62,933 nucleotides of DNA from URNF01 sp045638005 (GCA_045638005.1 JAZUAN010000061.1:1-62933); one strand, 5' to 3'; numbered from the stretch's first letter, positions 31,061 to 41,078 are shown. Numbers and translations: made by a program. Notes: a model not told the origin generated them from the sequence alone.

Positions 31061-33211
31061 TCATTTATCCGCTTTGGGCGGTTTCATGGTGAGGCTGATG
31101 CGCTTTTGCGGGATATCCACCTTTAAAACCCATACTTTTACCACGTCGCCGACTTTCAATACCTCTAATGGGTGTTTGATAAAGCGGTCGGTGATTTGGG
31201 AAATGTGCACAAGACCGTCCTGGTGCACGCCGATATCCACAAATGCGCCGAAATCGATGATGTTACGCACCGTGCCGGTCAGTTCCATGCCGGGGATGAG
31301 ATCTTCCATGCCCATCACGTCAGTACGCAGCAGCGGGGGCGGCAGTTCATCACGCGGGTCTCTGCCGGGACGCTGTAATTCTGCAACGATGTCGAGAAGG
31401 GTGGGCACGCCCGTGCCAATCTCTAGGGCAGCCTTTTCAGTGCCGTAGTTTTCCAGTTTTTCGGAAAGTCCTTTGGCACTTTCGGGCAGACCTTTGATAT
31501 CAATTTGGAAGATATCTAATAATTTTTCTGCAGCTGCGTAGCTTTCGGGATGCACGGCGGTGCGGTCAAGCAACTGCTTGCTTTCGGGGATGCGTAAGAA
31601 GCCTGCCGCTTGCTCAAATGCCTTAGGGCCGAGTTTTGGCACCTTTTTTAGTTGCGCGCGGCTGGAAAATGCGCCGTTTTCCTCACGGAAAGTCACAATG
31701 TTATTGGCAACTGCCGAGCTGATACCCGCGACGCGGGCGAGCAGCGGCGCGGATGCGGTATTGAGATCCACACCGACGCCGTTAACGCAATCCTCTACCA
31801 CGCCGGATAAGGCGTCCGCTAAGTGTGCCTGCGGCATATCGTGCTGATACTGACCGACGCCGATCGCTTTGGGGTCGATCTTCACCAATTCTGCCAGCGG
31901 ATCCTGCAAGCGGCGTGCGATGGATACCGCGCTACGCAGGGACACATCATAATCGGGGAATTCTGCCGCCGCGAGCTTAGAGGCGGAGTAAACGGAAGCG
32001 CCTGCCTCGCTGACCACCATATACGACACCTTTTCGGGAATGGTTTTTAAAAGATCGGCGGCAAACACTTCTGTTTCATGGGAGGCGGTACCGTTGCCGA
32101 TAGCGATGATCTCCACACCGTGCTTTTTAATCCAACCCGCCACTAAGCGTTTCGCTTCGTCGATTTTGTTGTGCGGCGGCACGGGGTAAATGACGCCGGT
32201 ATCCAGCACTTTGCCGGTGGCATCCACCACCGCGACCTTGCAGCCTGTGCGGTAACCGGGGTCAAGACCGAGCGCTATTTTACCTTTGATCGGCGGCTGC
32301 ATCAAGAGTTGCCGCAGATTAGCGGAAAACACCTTGATGGCGGCATCGCTTGCCTGATCGGTGAGTTCGTTACGGATCTCGCGTTCCAAAGAGGGGAAGA
32401 TTAAGCGGTCATACGCATCAATAGCGGCGGCGCGCACCAATTCCGTGGCGGCGCTGCCCTCTTTAATGTGTACAGATTCCAGCACGCGGATGGCTTTATC
32501 CGGCGGCATGGAGACGGACACCTTTAAAAATTCCTCCCGCTCTCCGCGATTGATGGCAAGCACGCGGTGCCCCGCCACCTTTTTGAGCGGTTCTTTGAAA
32601 TCATAATATAAACTGTAAACACTTTCCTCTTCTTTGGCACCTTTGGAAATAAGGTCACCGTTTAACATGAGGATGTTGCGCAATCTTTTGCGGGTAGCGG
32701 CATCATCCGAAACGTTTTCAGCAATAATATCCATAGCACCTTGCAATGCTGCCTCTGCATCCGGCACTTCCTCGGTGATGAAATCGGCGGCGAGTGCGGC
32801 GGGATCGGGACAATCCTTTTCCTGCGCATACAGCTTGTCCGCCAGAGGCTCGAGACCTCTCTCCTTTGCCATGGACGCGCGGGTGCGGCGTTTGGGACGG
32901 TAGGGGCGGTAGATATCTTCAATTTCGGTGAGGGTCACGGCGGCATCCAGCGCCGCTGCGATCTCCTCGGTCATTTTCTCCTGCTCGGTAATGGCGGCGC
33001 GCACCTTTTCGCGCTGTTCATCGAGGTTGCGCAGGTAGACAAGTCTCTCAGATAGTTCACGTACCAATTGATCGTCCAGGGAACCGGTCATTTCCTTGCG
33101 GTAACGGGCGATAAACGGAACAGTACAGCCGTCATCCAATAACTTTACGGTGTTTTCTACTTGATTTGCACGCAGATGTAATTCTGCTGCGAGGGTTGCA
33201 ATGATATCCAT
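31061..33211 (-). CDS. tex: Tex family RNA-binding transcription accessory protein
   Basis: 716 residues. Order: N-terminal HTH/Tex-like region, YqgF RNase H-like domain (ALGLDPGYRTGCKVAVVD), helix-hairpin-helix, and C-terminal S1 domain (GTVRNIIDFGAFVDIGVHQ). Tex binds nucleic acid and RNA polymerase and influences transcription and ribosome-associated functions. AAGGAG precedes the ATG. It lies 11 bp after a small conserved-looking gene of unknown function. Confidence 0.95.
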   Translation of the reverse strand: MDIIATLAAELHLRANQVENTVKLLDDGCTVPFIARYRKEMTGSLDDQLVRELSERLVYLRNLDEQREKVRAAITEQEKMTEEIAAALDAAVTLTEIEDIYRPYRPKRRTRASMAKERGLEPLADKLYAQEKDCPDPAALAADFITEEVPDAEAALQGAMDIIAENVSDDAATRKRLRNILMLNGDLISKGAKEEESVYSLYYDFKEPLKKVAGHRVLAINRGEREEFLKVSVSMPPDKAIRVLESVHIKEGSAATELVRAAAIDAYDRLIFPSLEREIRNELTDQASDAAIKVFSANLRQLLMQPPIKGKIALGLDPGYRTGCKVAVVDATGKVLDTGVIYPVPPHNKIDEAKRLVAGWIKKHGVEIIAIGNGTASHETEVFAADLLKTIPEKVSYMVVSEAGASVYSASKLAAAEFPDYDVSLRSAVSIARRLQDPLAELVKIDPKAIGVGQYQHDMPQAHLADALSGVVEDCVNGVGVDLNTASAPLLARVAGISSAVANNIVTFREENGAFSSRAQLKKVPKLGPKAFEQAAGFLRIPESKQLLDRTAVHPESYAAAEKLLDIFQIDIKGLPESAKGLSEKLENYGTEKAALEIGTGVPTLLDIVAELQRPGRDPRDELPPPLLRTDVMGMEDLIPGMELTGTVRNIIDFGAFVDIGVHQDGLVHISQITDRFIKHPLEVLKVGDVVKVWVLKVDIPQKRISLTMKPPKADK

Positions 33212-33222
33212 GTAGTTCTCCT

Positions 33223-33564
33223 TTATTTTCGATAATACGAATAATACGCAAGTAGGGTGTCATCCTTGCCGGAAAGCTCATTGAAGCCTTGTATACGCAC
33301 GCCGTTTAAAGCCATGAGTTCACCGCAGGTGACCAAGGCGGGATGGTGATTTAAAAACACCTGTTTACCACCGGCATATACCGCGATGAAATCACCGGGT
33401 GTCATAATGCGTCCGCCTTTTCCCAATACCTCTTCGGCGGGAGAGCCGTCCTCTTTTGTGAAACGGCGCACCACGTATTGCAGCTCCTTGCCGTCAAGGC
33501 GCGCGAGCAACGCTTCTATAAGCGCGCGTTCTTTATTCCGTTTGCGTCGGGAAAACAGTCCCAT
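33223..33564 (-). CDS. Hypothetical 113-residue protein
   Basis: Not recognised. GAGGTG lies before the ATG. The amino terminus is strongly basic (MGLFSRRKRNKER), followed by a compact mixed region with GKGGRIMTPGDFIAVYAGG and an aromatic tail (YYSYYRK). No signal peptide or membrane segment. As first gene of the tex operon it could be an RNA- or ribosome-linked factor, but that is only context. Confidence 0.7.
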   Translation of the reverse strand: MGLFSRRKRNKERALIEALLARLDGKELQYVVRRFTKEDGSPAEEVLGKGGRIMTPGDFIAVYAGGKQVFLNHHPALVTCGELMALNGVRIQGFNELSGKDDTLLAYYSYYRK

Positions 33565-33690
33565 ATAGGCACCTCACAGTACGTTTTTACATCTTCAATT
33601 TTAATGCCAAAATACCCCTTTTGTCAATGCTGCTTGCTTTTTTTGTTATAAAAGTGTATGATATATATACATCTTGTTTCGGAGGCTGAC

Positions 33691-35091
33691 ATGAACCGAT
33701 ACAAAAAACTGTTTTCTACAACTGTTATACTCGGCATCGGTACCTTTGGGTCAAAACTTTTGACCTTTTTACTGATGCCTTTATATACCCATGTGTTGAC
33801 GCAGGGTGAATACGGCACGGTGGATTTGTTGGTGCAGGCTGCAAACCTGCTCATTCCTCTGGTCTCTCTCGGTATCAACGAGAGCATTATCCGCTTTGGT
33901 GTGGACGGCGAGACCGATCCCAGAACGGTGTTTTCCACCGGGTTTGTCACCATTATGATTGGATTTGGTGGCTTCTGTCTTTTGTATCCCGCTATCTGCA
34001 TGATCCCCGGTATTGGAGAGTATCTCCCGTGGATATACCTGTTCATCCTGTGCTCTATGCTGCACTATCTGTGTGCGCGTCTTACCAAGGCGTTGGGCTA
34101 CGTGCGGCGGTTTGCACTCGGCGGCGTGCTCGGTACGGCGCTGACATTGCTGTTTAACGTGCTGTTCTTAGTGGTGTTTGATTGGGGGATAACCGGATAT
34201 ATCCTCGCGATTATGTTGGCGGACGTTTTTGCCACGATTTTTTTGATTATTGTATCTAAGCTGTATAAATATTTGCGGTTCAACTGGATCACCAAGCCCG
34301 CTTGGAAAGCGATGCTGCGGTATTCCATTCCGCTCATTCCTACCACGGTTTTGTGGTGGATCACTGATGTATCGGACAGATATATCGTTAAGTGGTTTTT
34401 AGGCTCTGATGCCAACGGTTTGTATGCCGTTTCCTATAAGATCCCGACCATTCTGATTTTGCTGTGCAGTATTTTTATGGACGCGTGGCAATTGTCGGTG
34501 TTGACCGAAAAAAGTCAGTTGGAGCGCAAACAGTTTTTCTCCAAAGTGTTTTCCATGTACCATGCCGTCATGTTCTCGGCGGCGGGCTTTTTGATCGTTT
34601 TTGCAAAGGTCATCACGAAAATTTTGGTATCCGACGCGTTTTATGCCTCTTGGCAATATATTCCGACCTTGATCCTTGCCACCACTTTTTCCTGCTTTGT
34701 CACCTTCCTTGGTACCATCTACGTGGTGGAAAAGCAGAGCAAAAGCACCCTTTGGACCTCTTGCATCGGTGCCGGCATGAATATTGTGGGCAATATCCTG
34801 CTTATCCCGATATGGGGTGTGCAGGGCGCTGCCGTATCTACGGCGCTTAGTTATATGTTAGCGTTTCTCATCCGTGCGGTGCACACCCGCCGCTTTATCG
34901 CGATCGATTGGAATATCCCGCATTTCCTGCTGAACTTCTCGCTGGTAGCGGTGATGGCAGCGGTCATGGTGATGGAAATAAAAGGCTGGCTCTATATTGA
35001 AGCGCTGCTGCTTGCCATCCTGCTTGCTGTGAACGGTCGCGCACTTGTGCAGACCTTAAAGCAGGTTATCAGCAGAAAAGGAGCGGCATGA
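33691..35091 (+). CDS. Polysaccharide flippase (Wzx/MATE-like, MOP superfamily)
   Basis: 466 residues with about 12-14 hydrophobic segments. The start KLFSTTVILGIGTFGSKLLT and later PLIPTTVLWWITDVSDRYIV match the oligosaccharide flippase family that moves lipid-linked sugars across the membrane. ATG chosen because CGGAGG precedes it. It ends 1 bp before the TtcA-like gene. No glycosyltransferases are near, so the substrate is open. Confidence 0.88.
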   Translation: MNRYKKLFSTTVILGIGTFGSKLLTFLLMPLYTHVLTQGEYGTVDLLVQAANLLIPLVSLGINESIIRFGVDGETDPRTVFSTGFVTIMIGFGGFCLLYPAICMIPGIGEYLPWIYLFILCSMLHYLCARLTKALGYVRRFALGGVLGTALTLLFNVLFLVVFDWGITGYILAIMLADVFATIFLIIVSKLYKYLRFNWITKPAWKAMLRYSIPLIPTTVLWWITDVSDRYIVKWFLGSDANGLYAVSYKIPTILILLCSIFMDAWQLSVLTEKSQLERKQFFSKVFSMYHAVMFSAAGFLIVFAKVITKILVSDAFYASWQYIPTLILATTFSCFVTFLGTIYVVEKQSKSTLWTSCIGAGMNIVGNILLIPIWGVQGAAVSTALSYMLAFLIRAVHTRRFIAIDWNIPHFLLNFSLVAVMAAVMVMEIKGWLYIEALLLAILLAVNGRALVQTLKQVISRKGAA

Positions 35092-35092
35092 G

Positions 35093-35914
35093 ATGACCGA
35101 GTGCCAGTTGATTGAGCGCAGTATTATAAAGAAATACCGCAAACAGATATGGAACCGCTTTATCGGCGGATTAAAGGATTATAAAATGCTTGAAGCGGGG
35201 GATACGGTCGGCGTATGTATCTCCGGCGGTAAGGATTCTATGCTGCTTGCAAAATGCATGCAGGAGTTGGAACGCCACGGCAGCGAGGTGCCGTTTTCCT
35301 GCAAGTTTTTGGTGATGGATCCGGGGTATACTCCCGAAAACCGCCGCCAAATTGAGATGAATGCGGAAAAACTCGGTGTGCCGATCGAGATCTTTGATGC
35401 ACCTATTTTTCACGTTGTGGATAAGCAGACCGAGGGTAATCCTTGTTATTTGTGTGCTCGCATGCGGCGGGGGTATCTGTATAAGTATGCCAAAGAGATG
35501 GGCTGCAATAAAATTGCGCTCGGGCATCATTTTGATGACGTGATTGAGACAACGCTGATGAGTATGCTGTACGGTGCCGAGATGCGCACCATGATGCCAA
35601 AGCTGCACAGCACCAATTTTCCCGGCATGGAGCTGATTCGCCCGCTGTATCTTGTGAAAGAAGCGGATATCCTCAGTTGGCAACGGTATAATCACCTGAC
35701 CTTTTTGCGGTGTGCATGCAGTATGACCGCAGGGTTGGAAAACGACACCATGGACTCCAAGCGGCAGGAGATCAAGCGTATGATCGCAGATTTGCGCCGC
35801 GGCAATCCGCAGGTGGATATGAACATTTTCCGCAGCGCGGAAAACGTCAATCTGGAAACCATTTTAGGGTATCACAAGGGCGAGAAAGTACACAGCTTTT
35901 TGGATGAATACTAA
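35093..35914 (+). CDS. TtcA-like tRNA thiolation PP-loop ATPase
   Basis: 273 residues. The PP-loop SGGKDS is at 44-49; CYLCARMRRG provides a CxxC and LRCACSM further Cys residues, consistent with the [4Fe-4S]-dependent TtcA group that makes 2-thiocytidine in tRNA. GHHFDDVIETTLM is the family helix. A lysidine synthetase is excluded by the Cys motifs. It is translationally close to the flippase gene; the linkage seems incidental. Confidence 0.88.
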   Translation: MTECQLIERSIIKKYRKQIWNRFIGGLKDYKMLEAGDTVGVCISGGKDSMLLAKCMQELERHGSEVPFSCKFLVMDPGYTPENRRQIEMNAEKLGVPIEIFDAPIFHVVDKQTEGNPCYLCARMRRGYLYKYAKEMGCNKIALGHHFDDVIETTLMSMLYGAEMRTMMPKLHSTNFPGMELIRPLYLVKEADILSWQRYNHLTFLRCACSMTAGLENDTMDSKRQEIKRMIADLRRGNPQVDMNIFRSAENVNLETILGYHKGEKVHSFLDEY

Positions 35915-35944
35915 AATTAGTCCATGACTAACACGCTGATTAAA

Positions 35945-35980
35945 AAAAACGCAGTAGGGCGAAAACCCTACTGCGTTTTT
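35945..35980. terminator. Bidirectional terminator
   Basis: AAAACGCAGTAGGG/CCCTACTGCGTTTT hairpin with a gaaaa loop between converging genes. Confidence 0.9.
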
Positions 35981-36680
35981 ATATTTTCAGCAAATCTTTG
36001 ATGACTTCACCTGCGGCGAGCAAGCCTGCGACCGACGGGACAAAGGAAACGCTGCCGGGGGTGGGACGGGAGCCGTCCGTAGGTGCGGGGACTTTGATAG
36101 CGGGCTCGGTGGAATATACTACCTTGAGCTTGTCTATTCCGCGCGCTTTCAGTTCACGGCGCATGACCTTTGCCAGCGGGCAGGTGTCGGTTTTATAGAT
36201 GTCGGTGACGGTGAGCTTTGTCGGATCCAACTTATTGCCTGTACCCATACAGCTGATAAGCGGCACTCCTGCCGCCTTTGCGCGAACCGCTATTTCCAAT
36301 TTACCGCTCACCGTGTCAATGGCATCCACAATATAGTCCACACCCACAAAAGGGAGGGTGTCTGCCCTTCCGGGGAGGTAAAAAGTATCGTGGGTTTCCA
36401 CCGCCGTTTGGGGGCAGATATCTCGGATGCGTGCCGCCATCACCGCAGTTTTGGGTTGCTCTAAGGTACTGTGCAGAGCGATTAACTGTCGGTTGATATT
36501 GGTGACGTTTACCGTGTCGTTGTCAATGAGTATCAGCTTGCCGATACCGCCTCTTGCTAACCCCTCCGCAACAAACGAGCCGACACCGCCGATCCCGAAT
36601 ATCATCACTGTTTTTTCTCTGAGCAATTTAATGCCGTCTTCACCGAGTAACATCGCTGCACGGGAAAATTCCTTTTGCAT
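35979..36680 (-). CDS. tcdA: tRNA threonylcarbamoyladenosine dehydratase
   Basis: 233 residues, E1-like fold. GIGGVGS (29-35) binds ATP, DNDTVNVTNINRQ follows, and the catalytic-Cys region holds KTDTCPLAKVMRREL. TcdA cyclises t6A37 to ct6A in ANN-decoding tRNAs. AAGGGG precedes the ATG. Its promoter (TTGCGA/TATACT) has a -35 box inside a dispersed palindrome. Confidence 0.92.
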   Translation of the reverse strand: MQKEFSRAAMLLGEDGIKLLREKTVMIFGIGGVGSFVAEGLARGGIGKLILIDNDTVNVTNINRQLIALHSTLEQPKTAVMAARIRDICPQTAVETHDTFYLPGRADTLPFVGVDYIVDAIDTVSGKLEIAVRAKAAGVPLISCMGTGNKLDPTKLTVTDIYKTDTCPLAKVMRRELKARGIDKLKVVYSTEPAIKVPAPTDGSRPTPGSVSFVPSVAGLLAAGEVIKDLLKI

Positions 36681-36702
36681 ACACTCACCCCTTATGTTTT
36701 AT

Positions 36703-36731
36703 AGTATAAGCCACTGTCCAGTAAATCGCAA
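36703..36731 (-). promoter_or_regulatory. Promoter of tcdA
   Basis: On the minus strand TTGCGA (36726-36731), 17 bases, TATACT (36703-36708). The -35 lies within the palindrome at 36721-36742. Confidence 0.65.
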
Positions 36732-36742
36732 GCGGGATTTAC
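36721..36742. repeat. Palindrome related to the 14114-14137 element
   Basis: Read leftward it is GTAAATC-CCGCTTGCGA-TTTAC, differing from the palindrome at 14114-14137 by one substitution and a two-base gap. It lies between divergent tcdA and htpG. Confidence 0.6.
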
Positions 36743-36762
36743 ACTTTTTTAACAAAAGGGTA

Positions 36763-36791
36763 TTGCACTTTTTGAAAAAAGAGGGTATAGT
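36763..36791 (+). promoter_or_regulatory. Promoter of htpG
   Basis: TTGCAC (36763-36768), 17 bases, TATAGT (36786-36791), directly followed by a CIRCE operator. Confidence 0.8.
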
Positions 36792-36795
36792 AGTG

Positions 36796-36822
36796 TTAGC
36801 ACTCGAAGGATAAGAGTGCCAA
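36796..36822 (+). promoter_or_regulatory. CIRCE operator (HrcA site) of htpG
   Basis: TTAGCACTC, nine bases, GAGTGCCAA. Consensus is TTAGCACTC-N9-GAGTGCTAA, so there is one mismatch in the right arm. It overlaps the expected transcription start. htpG should therefore be repressed by HrcA and induced by heat; hrcA is not in this window. Confidence 0.9.
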
Positions 36823-36846
36823 TTTTCAATAAAGAAGGTTTTGTAC

Positions 36847-38739
36847 ATGGCAACCAAACAATTTAAAGCGGAGTCAAAACGTCTGCTGGATATGATGATC
36901 AATTCTATTTACACACATAAGGAGATCTTTTTGCGTGAGCTGATTTCCAACGCGAGCGACGCGATGGATAAGCTCTACTATCGCACCTTGCAGGAAAATC
37001 TTTCGGGTGTCAGTCGCGAGGATTTTTCGGTGCAACTGACCGTTGATAAGGACAGCCGTATGCTGACTATTGAGGATAACGGTATCGGTATGACCAAAGA
37101 GGAGTTGGAAAGCAACCTCGGCACCATTGCGAAAAGTGGCTCCTTTGCGTTTAAAAAGGAGAACGAGCAGAAGGATGACGTGGACATCATCGGTCAATTC
37201 GGCGTTGGCTTTTATTCCGCTTTTATGGTGGCGGACAGCGTCACCGTTTTGAGTAAAGCGTTTGGCAGCGATGAGGCTTGGTGCTGGCATTCGAAGGGGG
37301 CTGCCGGCTATACGGTGGAGCCTACTGACAAGGACGCCCATGGCACCAAGATTTTGCTGCATATCAAGGATAACACCGATGAAGAGAACTATGATGAGTT
37401 CCTTTCTCCCTATCGTTTACAGGATATCATCAAAAAGTATTCGGATTATATCCGCTATCCCATCAAAATGGATGTGGAAAAGACCCGCTTGAAAGAGGGC
37501 ACCGGTGTGGACGGCAAGGATCCCGAATATGAGTCCTACACCGAAAACGAGACCTTAAACAGCATGGTACCGCTGTGGAAGAAAAACAAAAATGAGATCA
37601 CCGAGGAAGAATATAACGCGTTTTATAAATCCAAATTCTCCGATTACAGTGATCCCGCAAAGGTGATACATTCCAGCACCGAGGGTGCCGCGACCTATAA
37701 TGCGCTTTTGTTTATTCCGTCCAATGCGCCGTTTAATTACTATACCCGCGAATATGAAAAGGGGTTGCAGCTGTATGCAAGCGGTGTGCTCATTATGGAT
37801 AAGTGCGCCGATCTGCTGCCGGATTATTTCAGCTTTATCAAGGGTCTTGTCGACTCGCAGGATCTGTCGTTGAATATCTCTCGCGAGATGCTGCAGCATG
37901 ACAGACAGTTGAAGGTCATCGCCGGGCGCTTGGAAAAGAAGATCAAAGCTGAACTGCTTTCCATGCTGAATAATGACCGTGAGAAATACGAGGCATTTTT
38001 CAAGAACTTCGGTTTGCAGCTGAAATTCGGTCTGTATAATGACTACGGTATGCATAAGGATATGTTGCAGGATCTTATCCTGTTTGTGTCCTCGTTTGAA
38101 AACAAGCTTGTCACCCTTAAAGAGTATGTATCCCGCATGCCAAAGGAGCAGAAATATATCTACTATGCCTGTGGTGAGACGGTGGATAAGATAGCGAAGC
38201 TGCCCCAGACCGAAATGGTACGGGAGAAAGGTTTTGAAATTCTGTATCTGACCGACGATGTGGACGAGTTTGCGCTGCAGATGTTGCATACGTTCGAGGA
38301 AAAAGAATTCAAATCGGTGTCTGCTGCCGATCTCGGTTTTGATACCGAGGAAAAGGCGGCCGAGGAGGAGAATGAGCAGAATAAGGCGCTGCTCGATGCG
38401 CTCACCACTGCACTCGACGGCAAGGTGAAGGCGGTTAAGATCTCCAAACGCCTGAAAACCCATCCGGTATGTCTGTCCAGCGAGGGTATGCTGTCTATTG
38501 AGATGGAAAAGGTGCTCGCTTCCATGCCGGGACAAGAGGGCCCCAAAGCCGAGCGGGTACTGGAACTCAACGAACAGCATCCGGTGTTTGCAAAGCTGAC
38601 AGCGTTGCAAGAGAGTGGTTCGGATAAACTTGCCGATTACGCAAAGCTGCTGTACGATCAGGCGTTGCTCATCGAAGGATTGTCGGTAGAGGATCCGGTG
38701 GCATTTTCCGCCCGTATCTGTGCTTTAATGGCGGAATAA
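36847..38739 (+). CDS. htpG: Molecular chaperone HtpG (Hsp90)
   Basis: 630 residues. The N-terminal GHKL ATPase has ELISNASDAMDKL, DNGIGMTKEEL and GQFGVGFYSAFMVAD; the middle domain carries SREMLQHDRQLK; the C-terminal dimerisation domain is complete. I use ATG 36847, preceded by GAAGG, rather than a TTG two codons upstream. Controlled by CIRCE. Confidence 0.97.
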   Translation: MATKQFKAESKRLLDMMINSIYTHKEIFLRELISNASDAMDKLYYRTLQENLSGVSREDFSVQLTVDKDSRMLTIEDNGIGMTKEELESNLGTIAKSGSFAFKKENEQKDDVDIIGQFGVGFYSAFMVADSVTVLSKAFGSDEAWCWHSKGAAGYTVEPTDKDAHGTKILLHIKDNTDEENYDEFLSPYRLQDIIKKYSDYIRYPIKMDVEKTRLKEGTGVDGKDPEYESYTENETLNSMVPLWKKNKNEITEEEYNAFYKSKFSDYSDPAKVIHSSTEGAATYNALLFIPSNAPFNYYTREYEKGLQLYASGVLIMDKCADLLPDYFSFIKGLVDSQDLSLNISREMLQHDRQLKVIAGRLEKKIKAELLSMLNNDREKYEAFFKNFGLQLKFGLYNDYGMHKDMLQDLILFVSSFENKLVTLKEYVSRMPKEQKYIYYACGETVDKIAKLPQTEMVREKGFEILYLTDDVDEFALQMLHTFEEKEFKSVSAADLGFDTEEKAAEEENEQNKALLDALTTALDGKVKAVKISKRLKTHPVCLSSEGMLSIEMEKVLASMPGQEGPKAERVLELNEQHPVFAKLTALQESGSDKLADYAKLLYDQALLIEGLSVEDPVAFSARICALMAE

Positions 38740-38829
38740 AAAATTCATATAATTTTCATATAAAGGTATGTTTTTTCGCAGAGAAATGTGCTAAAATGTT
38801 AAAGAATTGTTTTAAAAGAGGGTTTTTCT

Positions 38830-40926
38830 GTGAAATTTAGGGCTTTTATAGAAAGAAATTTTATCATTACGCGCACACGGCGGTCTTGTATTGTGGGCGG
38901 TATTATGTCGGCACTGTTGCTGGTCCTCGTGCTCATATATACCGACAGCTTTTTACAAGACCCTACCGTGCTGCGCGTACTTTTGTATAGCGGTTGTATT
39001 ATCGCTTCTCTTTTGTTGGGACTTTTGACCGCGTTCAAAATTGAAATACGCAAGCTAAATGCACAAAAATGGTTTTACACCATACTGTTTTTCCTCATAC
39101 CGGTGGTTACGGTCACCATGACTGAGGCGCTCAACAATATTTTTGTGTATGACATGACTTATTTCGGCTTTGCTGCCAACTATGGGCTGACACTTCTGCT
39201 GCAAGGTGTTATCTATGTCTTTTCCGGTAGTTTTCGGTTGCCGCTGCTCATTTTAAATCCGTTTTTGTTTGCCATGGGTATGGTCAACTATTTTATGATG
39301 CAGTACAGAGGCACGCCGTTTGTGCCGATGGATTTTTTGAGTCTCGGTGTGGCGGATGCTATTTTAGAGCAGTATGAATACAGCATCAATTTTGCGGTGA
39401 TCACCGCGATTATTTTGCTGGTATTTTTAATTCTCGTAGGTGTGCGTATCAAAACGCCCCCGTTCCATCTGGTGACCCGCATTGTTTCCCGTGTGTTGAC
39501 CGGCTTTATCTTTGTGGTCATGATGCTTACTTTTTTCCTCACATCGTTTTTTGCGCAGTTCGGCGTGAAACCCGACTTTTGGAACCAGGCGCGCGGGTAT
39601 CGCTACTACGGCTTCACTTACAGTTTTTTCATCAACATCAAATACCTGTACGTGTTAGAGCCGTCCGGCTACGATGCGGATAAAGTGGAAGGGTATATAG
39701 AAGAAGCACTCAAAGATGCAGAGCAGTCGGAGACAACCGATACGGTGCCGGATGTTATCTGCATTATGAACGAGGCACTGTCCGATCTGTCGGTGCTGGG
39801 TGAGGTAAACACTAACATTGATCCGTTGCCGTTTATTTCCTCGCTGCGCGAGAACACGGTGCGTGGTAATTTGTACGTGCCGGTTATCGGTGCGGGTACT
39901 GCAAACACCGAATTTGAATTTTTGACCGGCAATTCGATGGCGTTTTTACCATCCGGCAGCAATGCATATATTCTGTATGCTAACCGTCAGTTGCCTGCTC
40001 TTGCCACCTTGATGGCGCAGCAAGGGTATGCTATCAATTATATGCATCCGTATTATGCGGGTGGCTGGAACCGCGACATCGTGCATACCAATCTCGGTTT
40101 TCCCGATTTTGTTTCCATTGAAGATATGCTGGATATGGATATTTTTGCAAAATATAAGCAAAACGGTGGCGGTATCAGCTATTTGCAGGAGTTGATGGAA
40201 GAGGCGTATCCCGGTGAAAATATCCTGATGCGTCAGTATGTGCGGGATTCCTACAACTACGAGTTGATCATCGAGGATTATGAAAACCGCGATACGGAAC
40301 AGCCGTATTTTATGTTCAACGTTACTATGCAAAACCACGGTTCTTACCGTAAAAACGCTTCGAATTTCAAACAAAAGGTATGGCTGACCGATACCGATGA
40401 ATATGGCGGCGCAAATCGATATCTCTCACTTATCAAACACAGCGATGAAGCCTTTGAGGATCTGATAGATTACTTTGAGGATGTGGACCGACCGGTGATC
40501 ATCTGCATGTTTGGTGATCATCAGCCCGCTATTGAGAACGGGTTTGTGGAGGAGACGCTAGGCGCGTCTATCAATGAACTTGACCTTGAACAGCAACAAG
40601 CGCGGCATATCACCCCATTCCTCATTTGGGCGAACTATGATATTGAGGAAGCGGAATATGAAATGCTAAGCTCCAACTATCTGTCCAGTTTGGTACTCAA
40701 AACCGCCGGACTGGAAATGAGCGACTATAACCGCTATCTGCTCAATCTGTCTAAAACACTGCCGGTTATTGATACGGTGGGGTATATCGACGCTGACGGC
40801 AATTACTATGATTGGAATATGAGTTCTTCCTATACCGGTATGCTGGAACAGTATAAGCATATTCAGTATAATGGTCTTTTGGATAAGACAAATCGCAACG
40901 AAGCACTTTTCAATTTAGATAAATAA
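38830..40926 (+). CDS. LTA synthase family sulfatase-fold membrane protein
   Basis: 698 residues. Five membrane segments in the first 230 residues are followed by an extracellular alkaline-phosphatase-superfamily domain: PDVICIMNEALSDLSVLG, the nucleophile loop GAGTANTEFEFLTG, and MFGDHQPA near the end. It should transfer glycerol phosphate or another phospho-group to a surface polymer, as in lipoteichoic acid synthesis, though teichoic acid type is unknown here. GTG start. Confidence 0.9.
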   Translation: MKFRAFIERNFIITRTRRSCIVGGIMSALLLVLVLIYTDSFLQDPTVLRVLLYSGCIIASLLLGLLTAFKIEIRKLNAQKWFYTILFFLIPVVTVTMTEALNNIFVYDMTYFGFAANYGLTLLLQGVIYVFSGSFRLPLLILNPFLFAMGMVNYFMMQYRGTPFVPMDFLSLGVADAILEQYEYSINFAVITAIILLVFLILVGVRIKTPPFHLVTRIVSRVLTGFIFVVMMLTFFLTSFFAQFGVKPDFWNQARGYRYYGFTYSFFINIKYLYVLEPSGYDADKVEGYIEEALKDAEQSETTDTVPDVICIMNEALSDLSVLGEVNTNIDPLPFISSLRENTVRGNLYVPVIGAGTANTEFEFLTGNSMAFLPSGSNAYILYANRQLPALATLMAQQGYAINYMHPYYAGGWNRDIVHTNLGFPDFVSIEDMLDMDIFAKYKQNGGGISYLQELMEEAYPGENILMRQYVRDSYNYELIIEDYENRDTEQPYFMFNVTMQNHGSYRKNASNFKQKVWLTDTDEYGGANRYLSLIKHSDEAFEDLIDYFEDVDRPVIICMFGDHQPAIENGFVEETLGASINELDLEQQQARHITPFLIWANYDIEEAEYEMLSSNYLSSLVLKTAGLEMSDYNRYLLNLSKTLPVIDTVGYIDADGNYYDWNMSSSYTGMLEQYKHIQYNGLLDKTNRNEALFNLDK

Positions 40927-40965
40927 AAAAACGGTGAAAGCTTCAAAAGCTTTCACCGTTTTTTT
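40926..40965 (+). terminator. Terminator of the LTA synthase-like gene
   Basis: AACGGTGAAAGCTT/AAGCTTTCACCGTT hairpin then seven T. Confidence 0.92.
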
Positions 40966-41078
40966 ATCATGAAATATCGACATACCGATTGTTTTTGGTT
41001 GATATGATACCTATAAAGTGGACATTTGAATATCCGACACCTTGATGTAGAATAAAACAGTCAAGGAGTTGGAAAGAA

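Noticed and set aside
37555..38610. A 351-codon leftward open frame inside htpG
   Set aside because: It is fully antisense to a conserved Hsp90 gene and has no start signal or recognisable domain.
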